Assembly (NCBI RefSeq): GCF_000407545.1
Contig: NZ_ASWH01000001.1
Span: forward strand, 1,193,501-1,257,500
Origin: Enterococcus gilvus ATCC BAA-350
Lineage (GTDB): Bacteria; Bacillota; Bacilli; Lactobacillales; Enterococcaceae
DNA length: 64,000 nucleotides
Direction: 5' to 3'
The notes under the pieces: model-generated
Seen by the model: only the letters and a program-made list of their open reading frames with translations
Databases searched by the model: none
What the model was told of the DNA's origin: nothing
Shown: positions 25,582-33,756 of the stretch, piece by piece
How the letters are laid out: each line of letters opens with the position of its first letter
How positions within the stretch are numbered: the first letter of the stretch is position 1
Made by a program: the position numbers and the translations under genes

Positions 25582-26194
25582 TATCTAAGGACAAGTAATA
25601 TCCACCATAAATTAATCATTATCAATGTAAGCTAAACCTTGATATATCAACAATATCTCCACTTAATTTGCTTCTTACCCCCCCTATATATAATATAATA
25701 TTACTTTAGGGGGGGTATAAAAGAATATCATTGATAAATCAAGGTTTTAAGCATTTAATTAATTGTTTTTAAAATATTGAGGATTAGCAAGCTACGCTTG
25801 CTTACTTAATAAAGATGTTTAAGTTTAGTAATATATGTAAAATTTGCTCTCTATTAAAAAGTCTATAAAAGCTATATTTATCAATGGTTATTTAAGGTTT
25901 TATCATTAGATATTTAAATACCTTGAAAATACTCAAAATTAGACCTCTTAAAAACCTTAATAAATCAATACTTTTAAATATCTCAAAATAAAAAATACCT
26001 CTCAGATGAAAGTTAGTGTAGATTTACCCACAAATAAATATTCGAATCATTTGAGAGGTGTTTTTTTCAAAATAGGTTAAAAAATCATTGATATTACAGT
26101 AATCTTGTAATTTTGTCAACAATTATAAAACCCTTGAAAAATAAGGGTTTTTTATATGTCATTTTTTAAGTGGATTTTGTTATAAAAATTGAGA
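25582..26194. repeat. Long non-coding direct repeat, copy B
   Basis: 613 bp matching 4397-4950 in the same direction. The C7 (25678-25684) and G7 (25709-25715) arms and the loop between them are unchanged. The T-tract hairpin is at 25997-26066 and the small terminator at 26127-26151. An insertion of about 60 bp at roughly 25920-25980 is absent from copy A. Recombination between the copies would excise or invert nothing but could loop out the 21 kb between them. Confidence 0.9.
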
Positions 26195-26295
26195 TAAAAT
26201 AATTAAGATTTTAAAAAATTATACTTGATTAAATGCAATATTGATGTTAAGGTCCGGTTGTAAAATTACAAAAACAAAAGAAAGAGTTGATAGAT

Positions 26296-26664
26296 ATGGA
26301 CTTTAAAGACTTGCAACAAAAAATTAAAAGAGAATGCAATTCAGAAATCATTGATAGAAAGCTTTTAAAATCAATCGCAACTAAAGTTAAATCATCAGAT
26401 ATTATAATTAGTGCATTTGATTGTTTTGATTCTGATAATAACTTATGTCTTGTAGTTGCTACTAAATCTAAAATGATTATTGCAACTAATCAATTTTTTA
26501 AGTCTGCTAAGATTAGTGTTATTAACTTAAAAAGTGTTACTGACATTAGATTAAAAAAGGGATTATTTAAGCAACAATTGATTGTATCTAACATCAGAAA
26601 AGATACAGTGTTTTATAAAATATCTCAAAAAGCACAGCTAAATAGTTTAATCAGTATGATTTGA
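26296..26664 (+). CDS. Small protein with a bacterial PH-like domain
   Basis: 122 residues; ATG at 26296 sits about 10 bases after AAAGAAAGAG. The sequence from ~45 on (LCLVVATKSKMIIATNQFF..ISVINLKSVTDIRLKKGLFKQQLIVS) has the alternating strands and 'I..I.LKKGLF' turn typical of YokE-like bacterial PH domains. No membrane helix. It is the last element gene before the eno junction. Function unknown. Confidence 0.6.
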   Translation: MDFKDLQQKIKRECNSEIIDRKLLKSIATKVKSSDIIISAFDCFDSDNNLCLVVATKSKMIIATNQFFKSAKISVINLKSVTDIRLKKGLFKQQLIVSNIRKDTVFYKISQKAQLNSLISMI

Positions 26665-26911
26665 TAAATAACAACTATACCAATTTTGAAATGCTAGGTT
26701 TTTCCAAGAAAATGTGGTTCTGTTTAGCAATTCAAGGTAAAAAATTGAGCTTGTTAAAAACATGAAAATAGGTTTTTTTAAGTTATAGATAGCTGACTAA
26801 GTAATTTGAGTTTCTCGATTGGAAACATTGGTAAAACAGCTTTTTAATGAGGTGAAGAAGTAAATGTTTTTTTGAATTAGCTGTCAAAACAGAGTGAGTC
26901 AAAACGCCTAA
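26665..26911. other. Right end of the element (non-coding)
   Basis: AT-rich stretch with no ORF, containing the right end of the element and presumably recombinase arm sites. The stretch GAGTCAAAACGCCTAA just before the eno match may include the attR core. The expected partner site at the left end is outside the window. Confidence 0.55.
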
Positions 26912-27046
26912 GGTTCTCTTAAAGCTGACCGTATTGCTAAATACAATCAATTATTACGTATCGAAGACCAATTGGGTGATGTTGCAGAATACAAAGGAAT
27001 CAAATCTTTCTACAACTTAAAAAACAACCCATTCATCGGTAAATAA
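26912..27046 (+). pseudogene. eno: 3' remnant of enolase gene (attR side)
   Basis: 44 codons plus [23 protein letters not shown] followed by [19 protein letters not shown] and PFIGK. This matches the conserved C-terminus of bacterial enolase (TGSxSRTDRxAKYNQLxRIEExLG). A TAA immediately precedes GGT, so nothing is joined upstream. Near the junction the usual S-R-T is replaced by K-A, suggesting the crossover is at about 26918-26927. The functional eno, with an element-supplied tail, should lie left of the window. Confidence 0.9.
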
Positions 27047-27060
27047 TTACGGATACCAAA

Positions 27061-27094
27061 AGAGCTGCGAGGATTTTCCTCGCAGCTCTTTTTT
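27061..27094 (+). terminator. eno terminator
   Basis: Perfect 13-bp stem AGAGCTGCGAGGA / TCCTCGCAGCTCT with a 3-base loop and a T-run. It also faces the convergent sulP gene. Confidence 0.9.
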
Positions 27095-27104
27095 ACATAT
27101 ATCT

Positions 27105-28751
27105 CTAAAATTCTTGATGAAGTGTGGTTAGTGCATGAGCAACTGTAGGATGATGGACAGGTGAATGCGCATCTTTTTCCCATATTTGTTTGAGTTGTGC
27201 TTTCACTTCGGGTTGCATAGAGGTGAATATGACTCTTTGATCATTTAAACGTGCGACGGATAAATAATCAGCAAAGATATCTCTGGCAGTCAAATCGATA
27301 CTAGGGACACCTCGGAGTGAAAAAATAATACCTTTTCTACTGATAGCTTGATCGAGTTCCTTCTTTAGCTGGTTTGCTGACATAAAGAACAAAGGGCCGG
27401 TAATATAAATAACTGCCCAATCTGTGCCAGCTTCAGAGTAGGGAAGATCCATTCTGCGCCAATCAACTTCTTCTGTAGTAATAGAAATTTTAGCGCTTTT
27501 GGCGATGAAGAAAATACAGCCTAATATAATTCCAAGTACGATAGCAATGCTTAAATCAAAAATGATCGTACTAAGCATAGTCGCAAAGAAAAGCAGGATG
27601 GCAGTTCGGTTTTTTTGATGGAGCATCGTTTTTATAGTTGACCATTCGTGCATACGCCAGCTTGTCACAAGTAAAACACTTGCTAAAGCCGTCATAGGTA
27701 TCTGAGACATGATTGGGGCAAAGAGGATCATTGATAAAAATAAGAAGAACGCATGAAAAATACCGGCTAAACGGGTTTGGGCCCCCGATTTGATAGCGAC
27801 GCTTGTTCGTGCAATTGCAGCTGTTGCAGGAATACCGCCAAAAAAAGGTAAAATCATATTACCGATTCCTTGAGCCACTAATTCCTGATTGCTATCTAAA
27901 TCTTTTCCGGTCATACGTCCAGCCGAGGCGCCGCAAAGTAAACTTTCGATCATTCCCAGCATTGCGATACTGACAGCCGGTAAAAATAATTGTTTGAGTA
28001 ATGCAAAATTTAGTGTAGAGAAATGCAGGCGCTCTCCGGTGATTAAAGAAGTTGGTATTTTTCCAACTTTTGCGACGGGCAATTTAAAGATGATCGAAGC
28101 TAAGGTAGCCAAAATGATAGCGACTAATGAGGCAGGTAAAACGTGAGCCCACTTTTTAGGGTAGAAGATCAATAACAATAAGATAAGAAGACCTAACAGA
28201 AATGTCGGTAAATCGGGATTGAAGTTGGAATGATAGCTGAATAATCTCGTTAAGGCATTCTCTCCTACAGAAGTGGTTCCGAAGAAGTTATCGATTTGTC
28301 CTAAGGCAATAATGATTGCAATGCCGGATGTGAAACCTGTAATCACTGGTGCCGGGATAAATGAGGTGAGGTTTCCTAGCTTGAATAATCCAGCCAATAA
28401 TAAAATAGCTCCAGCAATAAAAGTAGCGACCAAAACGCCGGATAAACCTTGAACAGCTATGATACCAGTAAGAATTGCTGCCATTGCGCCTGTCGGTCCA
28501 GAAATTTGATAAAACCCACCTGAAAGACTGCCTATAACAGTTCCTGCGATGATGGCAGTGATCATCCCGGCTGCTGCATCGGCTCCGCTGGAAACACCGA
28601 AAGCCAGAGCAAGGGGCAGGGCTACAGCGGCTACAGTTAATCCTGCCAATAGGTCCTTTTGGAACTTTTCTCTAGAATAATGTCTAAACTCTGATTGCAA
28701 TAAATTCGTATAACGTTTGATTATAAAACACTCCTTTTTTAGATACGACAA
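27105..28751 (-). CDS. SulP-family anion permease with STAS domain
   Basis: Up to 548 residues. FQKDLLAGLTVAAVALPLALAFG and GFYQISGPTGAMAAIL are the SulP signature in the first membrane helices. About ten to twelve hydrophobic segments follow, then a cytoplasmic STAS domain (WAVIYITGPLFFMSANQLKKEL). The substrate may be sulfate, bicarbonate or another anion. The start is uncertain: no ATG or GTG is well placed, AAGGAG is followed 8 bases later by ATA at 28724, the TTG at 28751 lacks a ribosome site, and the next TTG is at 28700. Confidence 0.9.
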   Translation of the reverse strand: MSYLKKECFIIKRYTNLLQSEFRHYSREKFQKDLLAGLTVAAVALPLALAFGVSSGADAAAGMITAIIAGTVIGSLSGGFYQISGPTGAMAAILTGIIAVQGLSGVLVATFIAGAILLLAGLFKLGNLTSFIPAPVITGFTSGIAIIIALGQIDNFFGTTSVGENALTRLFSYHSNFNPDLPTFLLGLLILLLLIFYPKKWAHVLPASLVAIILATLASIIFKLPVAKVGKIPTSLITGERLHFSTLNFALLKQLFLPAVSIAMLGMIESLLCGASAGRMTGKDLDSNQELVAQGIGNMILPFFGGIPATAAIARTSVAIKSGAQTRLAGIFHAFFLFLSMILFAPIMSQIPMTALASVLLVTSWRMHEWSTIKTMLHQKNRTAILLFFATMLSTIIFDLSIAIVLGIILGCIFFIAKSAKISITTEEVDWRRMDLPYSEAGTDWAVIYITGPLFFMSANQLKKELDQAISRKGIIFSLRGVPSIDLTARDIFADYLSVARLNDQRVIFTSMQPEVKAQLKQIWEKDAHSPVHHPTVAHALTTLHQEF

Positions 28752-28773
28752 AAGCCCGTAAAAAACGGGCTTT
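28751..28773 (-). terminator. Hairpin in the sulP leader
   Basis: On the minus strand AAAGCCCGT TTTTT ACGGGCTTT followed by TGTC, just upstream of the sulP ribosome site. It could be an attenuator or an upstream terminator. The T-run after it is weak. Confidence 0.4.
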
Positions 28774-28949
28774 CAAAGAATAAGTAAAACCATCTTTTAC
28801 TATAAAAGAGAAGGGATAAAAGTACAATGGTTTTCTTAAAATTTCTATGAAATAATCACTCCATTAAAGGCTTTTAGCAGAGATTCAGCTTTTTTTCACC
28901 ACTTTTGATATACTTAAATCAAAAATAGGCACATGAGGAAGTGAATAAA

Positions 28950-29399
28950 ATGGCAAAAGATGAATTGCAGCAGCATCTAGACAAGGGAAGATATGGCTCT
29001 CCACGAATTAATCCAGAAGAACAACGTAAATATCTTGGAACTTTTAGAGAACGTTGCTTTGTAAGTATGACGATCCGTGAGATGAAGAATAATCAAGATC
29101 GGCACTATTTAATTGAAGAAATTAAAAAGCATCCCGAAGGTAAATTGCTAATCAACGGGGCTGTACCAGATACACTCCAAAGTGAGTTTATCGGTTTGGC
29201 TTCAAAAAACGCAGCAGATTTTACAATTATCAATGATGCGACTGTCGAGGATGAAGAAAGTATTGGTGTTTTATTGGTCACGGATCATGCGGTGAACGAA
29301 GAGATCATCGATATCGAAAAAAAATATCCTTCAGAGACAACGCCTGAATCTGCTGAACCTAAGCAAAAGAAAAGCTTTTTTGGGCGCTTATTTGATTAA
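28950..29399 (+). CDS. yueI: YueI-family (DUF1694) protein
   Basis: 149 residues from ATG at 28950; GAGGAAGTG precedes it. LQQHLDKGRYGSPRINPEEQRKYLGTFRERC is the family hallmark. A variable acidic linker leads to the end KKSFFGRLFD. A small cytosolic protein of unknown function, usually encoded near chromosomal housekeeping genes in lactic acid bacteria. It is transcribed divergently from sulP. Confidence 0.85.
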   Translation: MAKDELQQHLDKGRYGSPRINPEEQRKYLGTFRERCFVSMTIREMKNNQDRHYLIEEIKKHPEGKLLINGAVPDTLQSEFIGLASKNAADFTIINDATVEDEESIGVLLVTDHAVNEEIIDIEKKYPSETTPESAEPKQKKSFFGRLFD

Positions 29400-29426
29400 A
29401 GAAAATTAAGCAACTAATAATTACAG

Positions 29427-29544
29427 TTGACATTTTTCGAAAGTGTCGGTATTATACTGCTTGGGCACCCTTTTAGTAGGGTCAAGTGTTTAGTGAATTC
29501 ATAGCTCCCTATTCAGATTGGATAGGGAGCTTTCTTTGTTTTTT
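29427..29544 (+). promoter_or_regulatory. pyrG promoter and CTP-sensing attenuator leader
   Basis: TTGACA (29427-29432), 17 bp, TATTAT (29450-29455), and a start at the first G of GGGC (29463). Downstream the terminator pairs GCTCCCTAT (29504-29512) with ATAGGGAGC (29522-29530), followed by a T-rich tract. In Bacillus and Lactococcus pyrG, low CTP causes repeated G addition at the GGGC start; the poly-G then pairs with the CU-rich terminator arm and allows readthrough. The same parts are present here. Confidence 0.85.
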
Positions 29545-29589
29545 CTAGACGTTTCCTGCAAATTAGTATATGAAGGAGTTTTTTCATTT

Positions 29590-31200
29590 ATGACAAAGTA
29601 TATTTTTGTAACTGGCGGCGTGGTTTCATCAATCGGCAAAGGGATCGTGGCAGCATCATTGGGTCGTTTGCTTAAAAATCGAGGATTGAAGGTTACGATT
29701 CAAAAATTTGATCCTTATATCAATGTCGATCCAGGTACGATGAGTCCTTACCAACACGGAGAAGTTTTTGTAACAGATGATGGTGCTGAAACGGACTTGG
29801 ACTTGGGTCACTATGAACGTTTTATCGACATCAACTTGAATCAATACTCCAACGTAACGACAGGAAAAATCTATTCAGAAGTTATTCGTAAGGAACGTAA
29901 AGGCGAATATCTAGGTGCGACTGTCCAAGTAATTCCGCATATCACCAATGAAATCAAATCAAAGATCATGCGTGCAGCGAAGATGACAGATTCCGATGTG
30001 ATCATTACAGAAGTCGGCGGAACGGTCGGTGATATCGAGTCCTTGCCATTCTTAGAAGCCTTACGCCAAATGAAGGCGGATGTCGGAGCAGACAATGTCA
30101 TGTATATCCATACAACGCTGATCCCATACTTAAAAGCTGCTGGTGAAATGAAAACTAAACCAACACAACACAGTGTGAAGGAACTACGCGGATTAGGAAT
30201 TCAACCAAATATTTTAGTTGTACGTACCGAACAACCTGTTTCTCAAGGAACGAAAAATAAATTAGCTCAATTCTGTGACGTGGCACCAGAAGCAGTCATT
30301 GAATCGCGTGACGTTGAAACACTTTATTCTATTCCACTTGCTTTGCAGGCACAAGGCATGGATCAAATCGTCTGCGATCATCTGAAAATTGATGCACCTG
30401 TTGCAAATATGACAGAATGGCGTGCTTTAGAAGAAAAAGTGTTGAATCTCAAGAAAAAAGTCAAGATTGCTTTAGTCGGAAAATACGTAGAATTACCAGA
30501 TGCGTATATCTCTGTCGTAGAAGCATTGAAACATTCCGGTTTTGCTTTTGATTCAGATATCGAGATCGAGTGGATCCAATCACAAGAAGTGACCCGCGAA
30601 AATGTAGCAGAAAAAATTGGGGATGCAGATGGGATCTTAGTTCCTGGTGGCTTTGGCGATCGCGGAATCGAAGGGAAAATCGAAGCCATCCGATACGCTC
30701 GTGAAAATGATGTGCCTTTCTTGGGTATTTGTTTAGGAATGCAAATGGCCTGTGTTGAATTTGGTCGGAATGTTGCTGGCTTGGAAGATGCGAATTCAGC
30801 GGAAACTGTCCCTGACACAGCAAATAATATTATTGATTTGATGGCAGACCAAGAAAATATCGAAAACTTGGGTGGCACACTGCGTCTTGGCTTGTATCCT
30901 TGCAAACTGAAAAAAGGAACGACGACGGCAGCAGCATATGCAAATGAAGAAGTGATCCAAGAGCGTCACCGTCATCGTTATGAATTTAACAATCAATACC
31001 GTCAATTATTTGAGGATAAAGGACTTGTTTTCTCAGGTGTTTCTCCTGACAATCGTTTAGTTGAAATCGTTGAAATACCTGAAAATAAATTCTTTGTTGG
31101 GTGTCAATTCCATCCAGAATTAATCTCTCGTCCAAATCGTCCTCAACCATTAATCAAAGCGTTCGTTGGGGCATCATTGGAAAGCAAAGAAGCAAAATAG
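29590..31200 (+). CDS. pyrG: CTP synthase
   Basis: 536 residues from ATG at 29590 (GAAGGAG upstream). The synthetase domain begins [17 protein letters not shown] (P-loop). The glutaminase domain has PGGFGDRG, the catalytic Cys in FLGICLGMQ, and the His/Glu pair in GCQFHPE. It makes CTP from UTP, ATP and glutamine. Expression is likely controlled by the attenuator in its leader. Full length. Confidence 0.98.
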   Translation: MTKYIFVTGGVVSSIGKGIVAASLGRLLKNRGLKVTIQKFDPYINVDPGTMSPYQHGEVFVTDDGAETDLDLGHYERFIDINLNQYSNVTTGKIYSEVIRKERKGEYLGATVQVIPHITNEIKSKIMRAAKMTDSDVIITEVGGTVGDIESLPFLEALRQMKADVGADNVMYIHTTLIPYLKAAGEMKTKPTQHSVKELRGLGIQPNILVVRTEQPVSQGTKNKLAQFCDVAPEAVIESRDVETLYSIPLALQAQGMDQIVCDHLKIDAPVANMTEWRALEEKVLNLKKKVKIALVGKYVELPDAYISVVEALKHSGFAFDSDIEIEWIQSQEVTRENVAEKIGDADGILVPGGFGDRGIEGKIEAIRYARENDVPFLGICLGMQMACVEFGRNVAGLEDANSAETVPDTANNIIDLMADQENIENLGGTLRLGLYPCKLKKGTTTAAAYANEEVIQERHRHRYEFNNQYRQLFEDKGLVFSGVSPDNRLVEIVEIPENKFFVGCQFHPELISRPNRPQPLIKAFVGASLESKEAK

Positions 31201-31207
31201 TAAATTT

Positions 31208-31243
31208 GACTGAAAAGTGGTTGCGCTTTTCAGTCTTTTTTAC
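31208..31243 (+). terminator. pyrG terminator
   Basis: GACTGAAAAG / CTTTTCAGTC with an 8-base loop and six Ts. Confidence 0.85.
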
Positions 31244-31378
31244 AAAAAAGTTGAAATGTAAAGGTTTTATCGGAAGGTTTGCAGTAGCAAAGATGACGAA
31301 ACTTTGATAGAATTAACACGTTAGTTAAGCATGGCTTAACCAAATGTAAAATAGTAAAAACACTAGGAGGAATTTTTT

Positions 31379-32248
31379 ATGCCAGTAGTATCAGGAGCAG
31401 AATTCTTGAAAGCAGCACGTAAAGGCGGATATGCAGTTGGTGGATTTAACACGAATAACTTAGAATGGACACAAGCTATTCTAAAAGCTGCAGAAGCTAA
31501 AAAAGCACCCGTTCTTATCCAAACTTCAATGGGCGCTGCAAAATACATGGGTGGCTACAAAGTTGCTAAAGACATCATCTGTAACTTAGTAGATTCAATG
31601 GGTATCACTGTACCAGTTGCAATCCACTTAGACCATGGTGACTACGAAGCTGCTTTGGAATGTATCGAAGTTGGCTATACTTCAATCATGTTTGATGGTT
31701 CTCATCTTCCATTTGAAGAAAACTTGAAATTGGCTAAAGACGTTGTTGAAAAAGCTCACGCTAAAGGAATCTCTGTAGAATGTGAAGTTGGTTCAATCGG
31801 TGGTGAAGAAGACGGAATCATCGGCGCTGGCGAATTAGCTGACGTGGACGAATGTGTACAAATGGTTGCTACAGGTATCGACTATTTAGCATGTGGTATC
31901 GGTAATATCCACGGTGTATACCCTGAAAACTGGAAAGGGTTAGCATTTGACCACTTACAAGAAATCGCGAATGCTGTAGGTTCTGATGTTCCTTTAGTAT
32001 TACATGGTGGATCAGGTATTCCTCAAGAACAAATCCAAAAAGCAATCTCAATGGGCGTTTCTAAAGTGAACGTTAACACTGAATTCCAATTATCATTTGC
32101 TAAAGCAACTCGTGAATATATCGAAGCTGGTAAAGATAAAGAAGGAAAAGGCTTTGACCCTCGTAAATTGTTGGCACCAGGTGTTGCTGCAATCGTTAAA
32201 GACGCTGAAGAACATATCGACTGGTTCGGTTCAGCTAACAAAGCTTAA
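31379..32248 (+). CDS. fba: Class II fructose-bisphosphate aldolase
   Basis: 289 residues, ATG after AGGAGG. Zinc and catalytic motifs are visible: AIHLDHGDYE, YTSIMFDGSHLPFEEN, VECEVGSIGGEEDG, and VLHGGSGIP, with NVNTEFQ at the phosphate site. It splits fructose 1,6-bisphosphate in glycolysis. A monocistronic unit between two terminators. Confidence 0.97.
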   Translation: MPVVSGAEFLKAARKGGYAVGGFNTNNLEWTQAILKAAEAKKAPVLIQTSMGAAKYMGGYKVAKDIICNLVDSMGITVPVAIHLDHGDYEAALECIEVGYTSIMFDGSHLPFEENLKLAKDVVEKAHAKGISVECEVGSIGGEEDGIIGAGELADVDECVQMVATGIDYLACGIGNIHGVYPENWKGLAFDHLQEIANAVGSDVPLVLHGGSGIPQEQIQKAISMGVSKVNVNTEFQLSFAKATREYIEAGKDKEGKGFDPRKLLAPGVAAIVKDAEEHIDWFGSANKA

Positions 32249-32264
32249 TTTTTGATTCTTATGA

Positions 32265-32293
32265 CCTCGAAGCATCTGCTTCGAGGTTTTTTT
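32265..32293 (+). terminator. fba terminator
   Basis: CCTCGAAGCA TC TGCTTCGAGG followed by seven Ts. The 32294-32484 gap holds the murZ promoter region (possible -10 TAGAAT near 32433) and no gene. Confidence 0.9.
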
Positions 32294-32484
32294 GTGTGAA
32301 AGAAATCATATAGAAAGTCGATATTTTAAGTAAAATAGTTATTTTATAACGTATTTTCTCTGCGGAAGGCAGGCCTGATTATTTTCTGTTGAATTTTGAG
32401 AATGCTTCCTTTTTATACAGTCAATAATATGCTAGAATGGATAATGGTCTATAAACTTCAAAATAATTAATTAGGTGAAAATAC

Positions 32485-33756
32485 ATGAAAAAAATCGAAA
32501 TCCATGGCGGAAAGCCATTATCAGGTAATATAACGATCAGCGGTGCAAAAAACAGTGCAGTGGCACTTATTCCAGCAGCAATTATGGCAGACTCGCCAGT
32601 AACATTGGAAGGCGTGCCAGATATTCAAGATGTACACTCATTGATTGAAATCTTAGAAATTATGGGAGCAACGGTTTCTTTTGAAGACAATCGAATGGTC
32701 ATTGATCCAAGTAATGTTGTTTCCATTCCAATGCCAAGTGGAAAAATCAATTCTTTGCGCGCTTCTTATTATTTTATGGGAGCGTTGGTAGGTAAATTTG
32801 GCGAAGCAGTGGTTGGACTTCCAGGGGGATGCTTCTTAGGCCCTCGTCCGATCGATCTGCATATCAAAGGGTTTGAAAGCTTGGGAGCGGATGTTTCGAA
32901 TGAGCATGGCGTTATCTACTTGCGGACTGATGACGAAGGATTGAAGGGAGATCGCATCTTTATGGATGTGGTTTCTATTGGTGCGACAATCAATGTGATG
33001 TTAGCCGCAGTGAAAGCAAAAGGAAAAACAATCATTGAAAATGCAGCGAAAGAACCAGAGATCATTGATGTAGCGACATTATTGAACAATATGGGTGCGA
33101 AAATTCGTGGTGCAGGTACGGATGAAATTCGAATCGAAGGCGTCGAAGAGTTACATGGCTGCGTCCATTCAATTATTCCTGACCGAATCGAAGCGGGTAC
33201 CTATTTAGCTTTGGCAGCTGCAATGGGTGAAGGTGTAACGGTTCATAACGTTATTTATGAACATATCGAAAGTTTTATTGCTAAATTGGAAGAAATCGGC
33301 GTTGAAATGAATATTTCTGAGGATAGCATTGATGTGCTTCCTTCTAAAAATTTAAAAACGGTGGATGTGACGACTTCGCCATATCCTGGTTTCGCAACGG
33401 ATTTACAGCAGCCGTTGACGCCTCTATTGTTGAAAGCAAAAGGGACTTCTGAAATTATCGATACGATTTATTCAAAACGAGTGAATCATATTCCAGAATT
33501 AGTACGCATGGGAGCAGATGCCCGTGTGGAAGGCAACTTAATTGTTTTAAATGGACCTAGTAAGCTGCACGGTGCAGAAGTTGTTGCTTCTGATTTGCGT
33601 GCGGGGGCTTGTTTAGTTATCGCTGGATTAATGGCCGAAGGAAAAACTACGATCTTCAATGTAGAATACATTTTGCGCGGATATGATCATATTATTGAGA
33701 AACTGACGGCTCTTGGTGCAACTATCGAAATGATCGACGAGGAAGAGGCGGAATAA
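32485..33756 (+). CDS. murZ: UDP-N-acetylglucosamine 1-carboxyvinyltransferase (second MurA type)
   Basis: 423 residues. [15 protein letters not shown] at the N-terminus is the MurA signature. The active-site Cys (the fosfomycin target) is in [14 protein letters not shown] near residue 116. [12 protein letters not shown] and the RG-Y-IIEKL end are as expected. It performs the first committed step of peptidoglycan synthesis. The fba-murZ-rho order matches the MurAB/MurZ paralogue of Bacillus. Its stop codon overlaps the rho start. Confidence 0.93.
   Translation: MKKIEIHGGKPLSGNITISGAKNSAVALIPAAIMADSPVTLEGVPDIQDVHSLIEILEIMGATVSFEDNRMVIDPSNVVSIPMPSGKINSLRASYYFMGALVGKFGEAVVGLPGGCFLGPRPIDLHIKGFESLGADVSNEHGVIYLRTDDEGLKGDRIFMDVVSIGATINVMLAAVKAKGKTIIENAAKEPEIIDVATLLNNMGAKIRGAGTDEIRIEGVEELHGCVHSIIPDRIEAGTYLALAAAMGEGVTVHNVIYEHIESFIAKLEEIGVEMNISEDSIDVLPSKNLKTVDVTTSPYPGFATDLQQPLTPLLLKAKGTSEIIDTIYSKRVNHIPELVRMGADARVEGNLIVLNGPSKLHGAEVVASDLRAGACLVIAGLMAEGKTTIFNVEYILRGYDHIIEKLTALGATIEMIDEEEAE

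Larger units (their letters stand above)
1..26925. mobile_element. AT-rich integrative element in the 3' end of eno (left end outside window)
   Basis: The whole stretch is much richer in A+T than the chromosome to its right. It begins inside a tyrosine recombinase gene and ends where a truncated eno 3' end appears. Internal genes include a primase-like Rep, an FtsK-like translocase, a resolvase, a sortase with a surface protein, and a type III R-M pair. Most transcription units share one promoter type, which argues that it is one element and not a patchwork. The left attachment site is presumably a few hundred bases left of the window, because about 130 integrase residues are missing. The right boundary lies between roughly 26905 and 26930. 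The element type (ICE, AICE-like, or integrated plasmid) is inference. Confidence 0.8.

Noticed and set aside
26296..26664. Excisionase for the small gene next to attR
   Set aside because: The sequence pattern fits a PH-like beta domain better than a winged-helix Xis, and it lacks the high basic charge.
30378..30905. A 175-residue minus-strand frame inside pyrG
   Set aside because: Shadow of a well-conserved full-length gene; no ribosome site or promoter.
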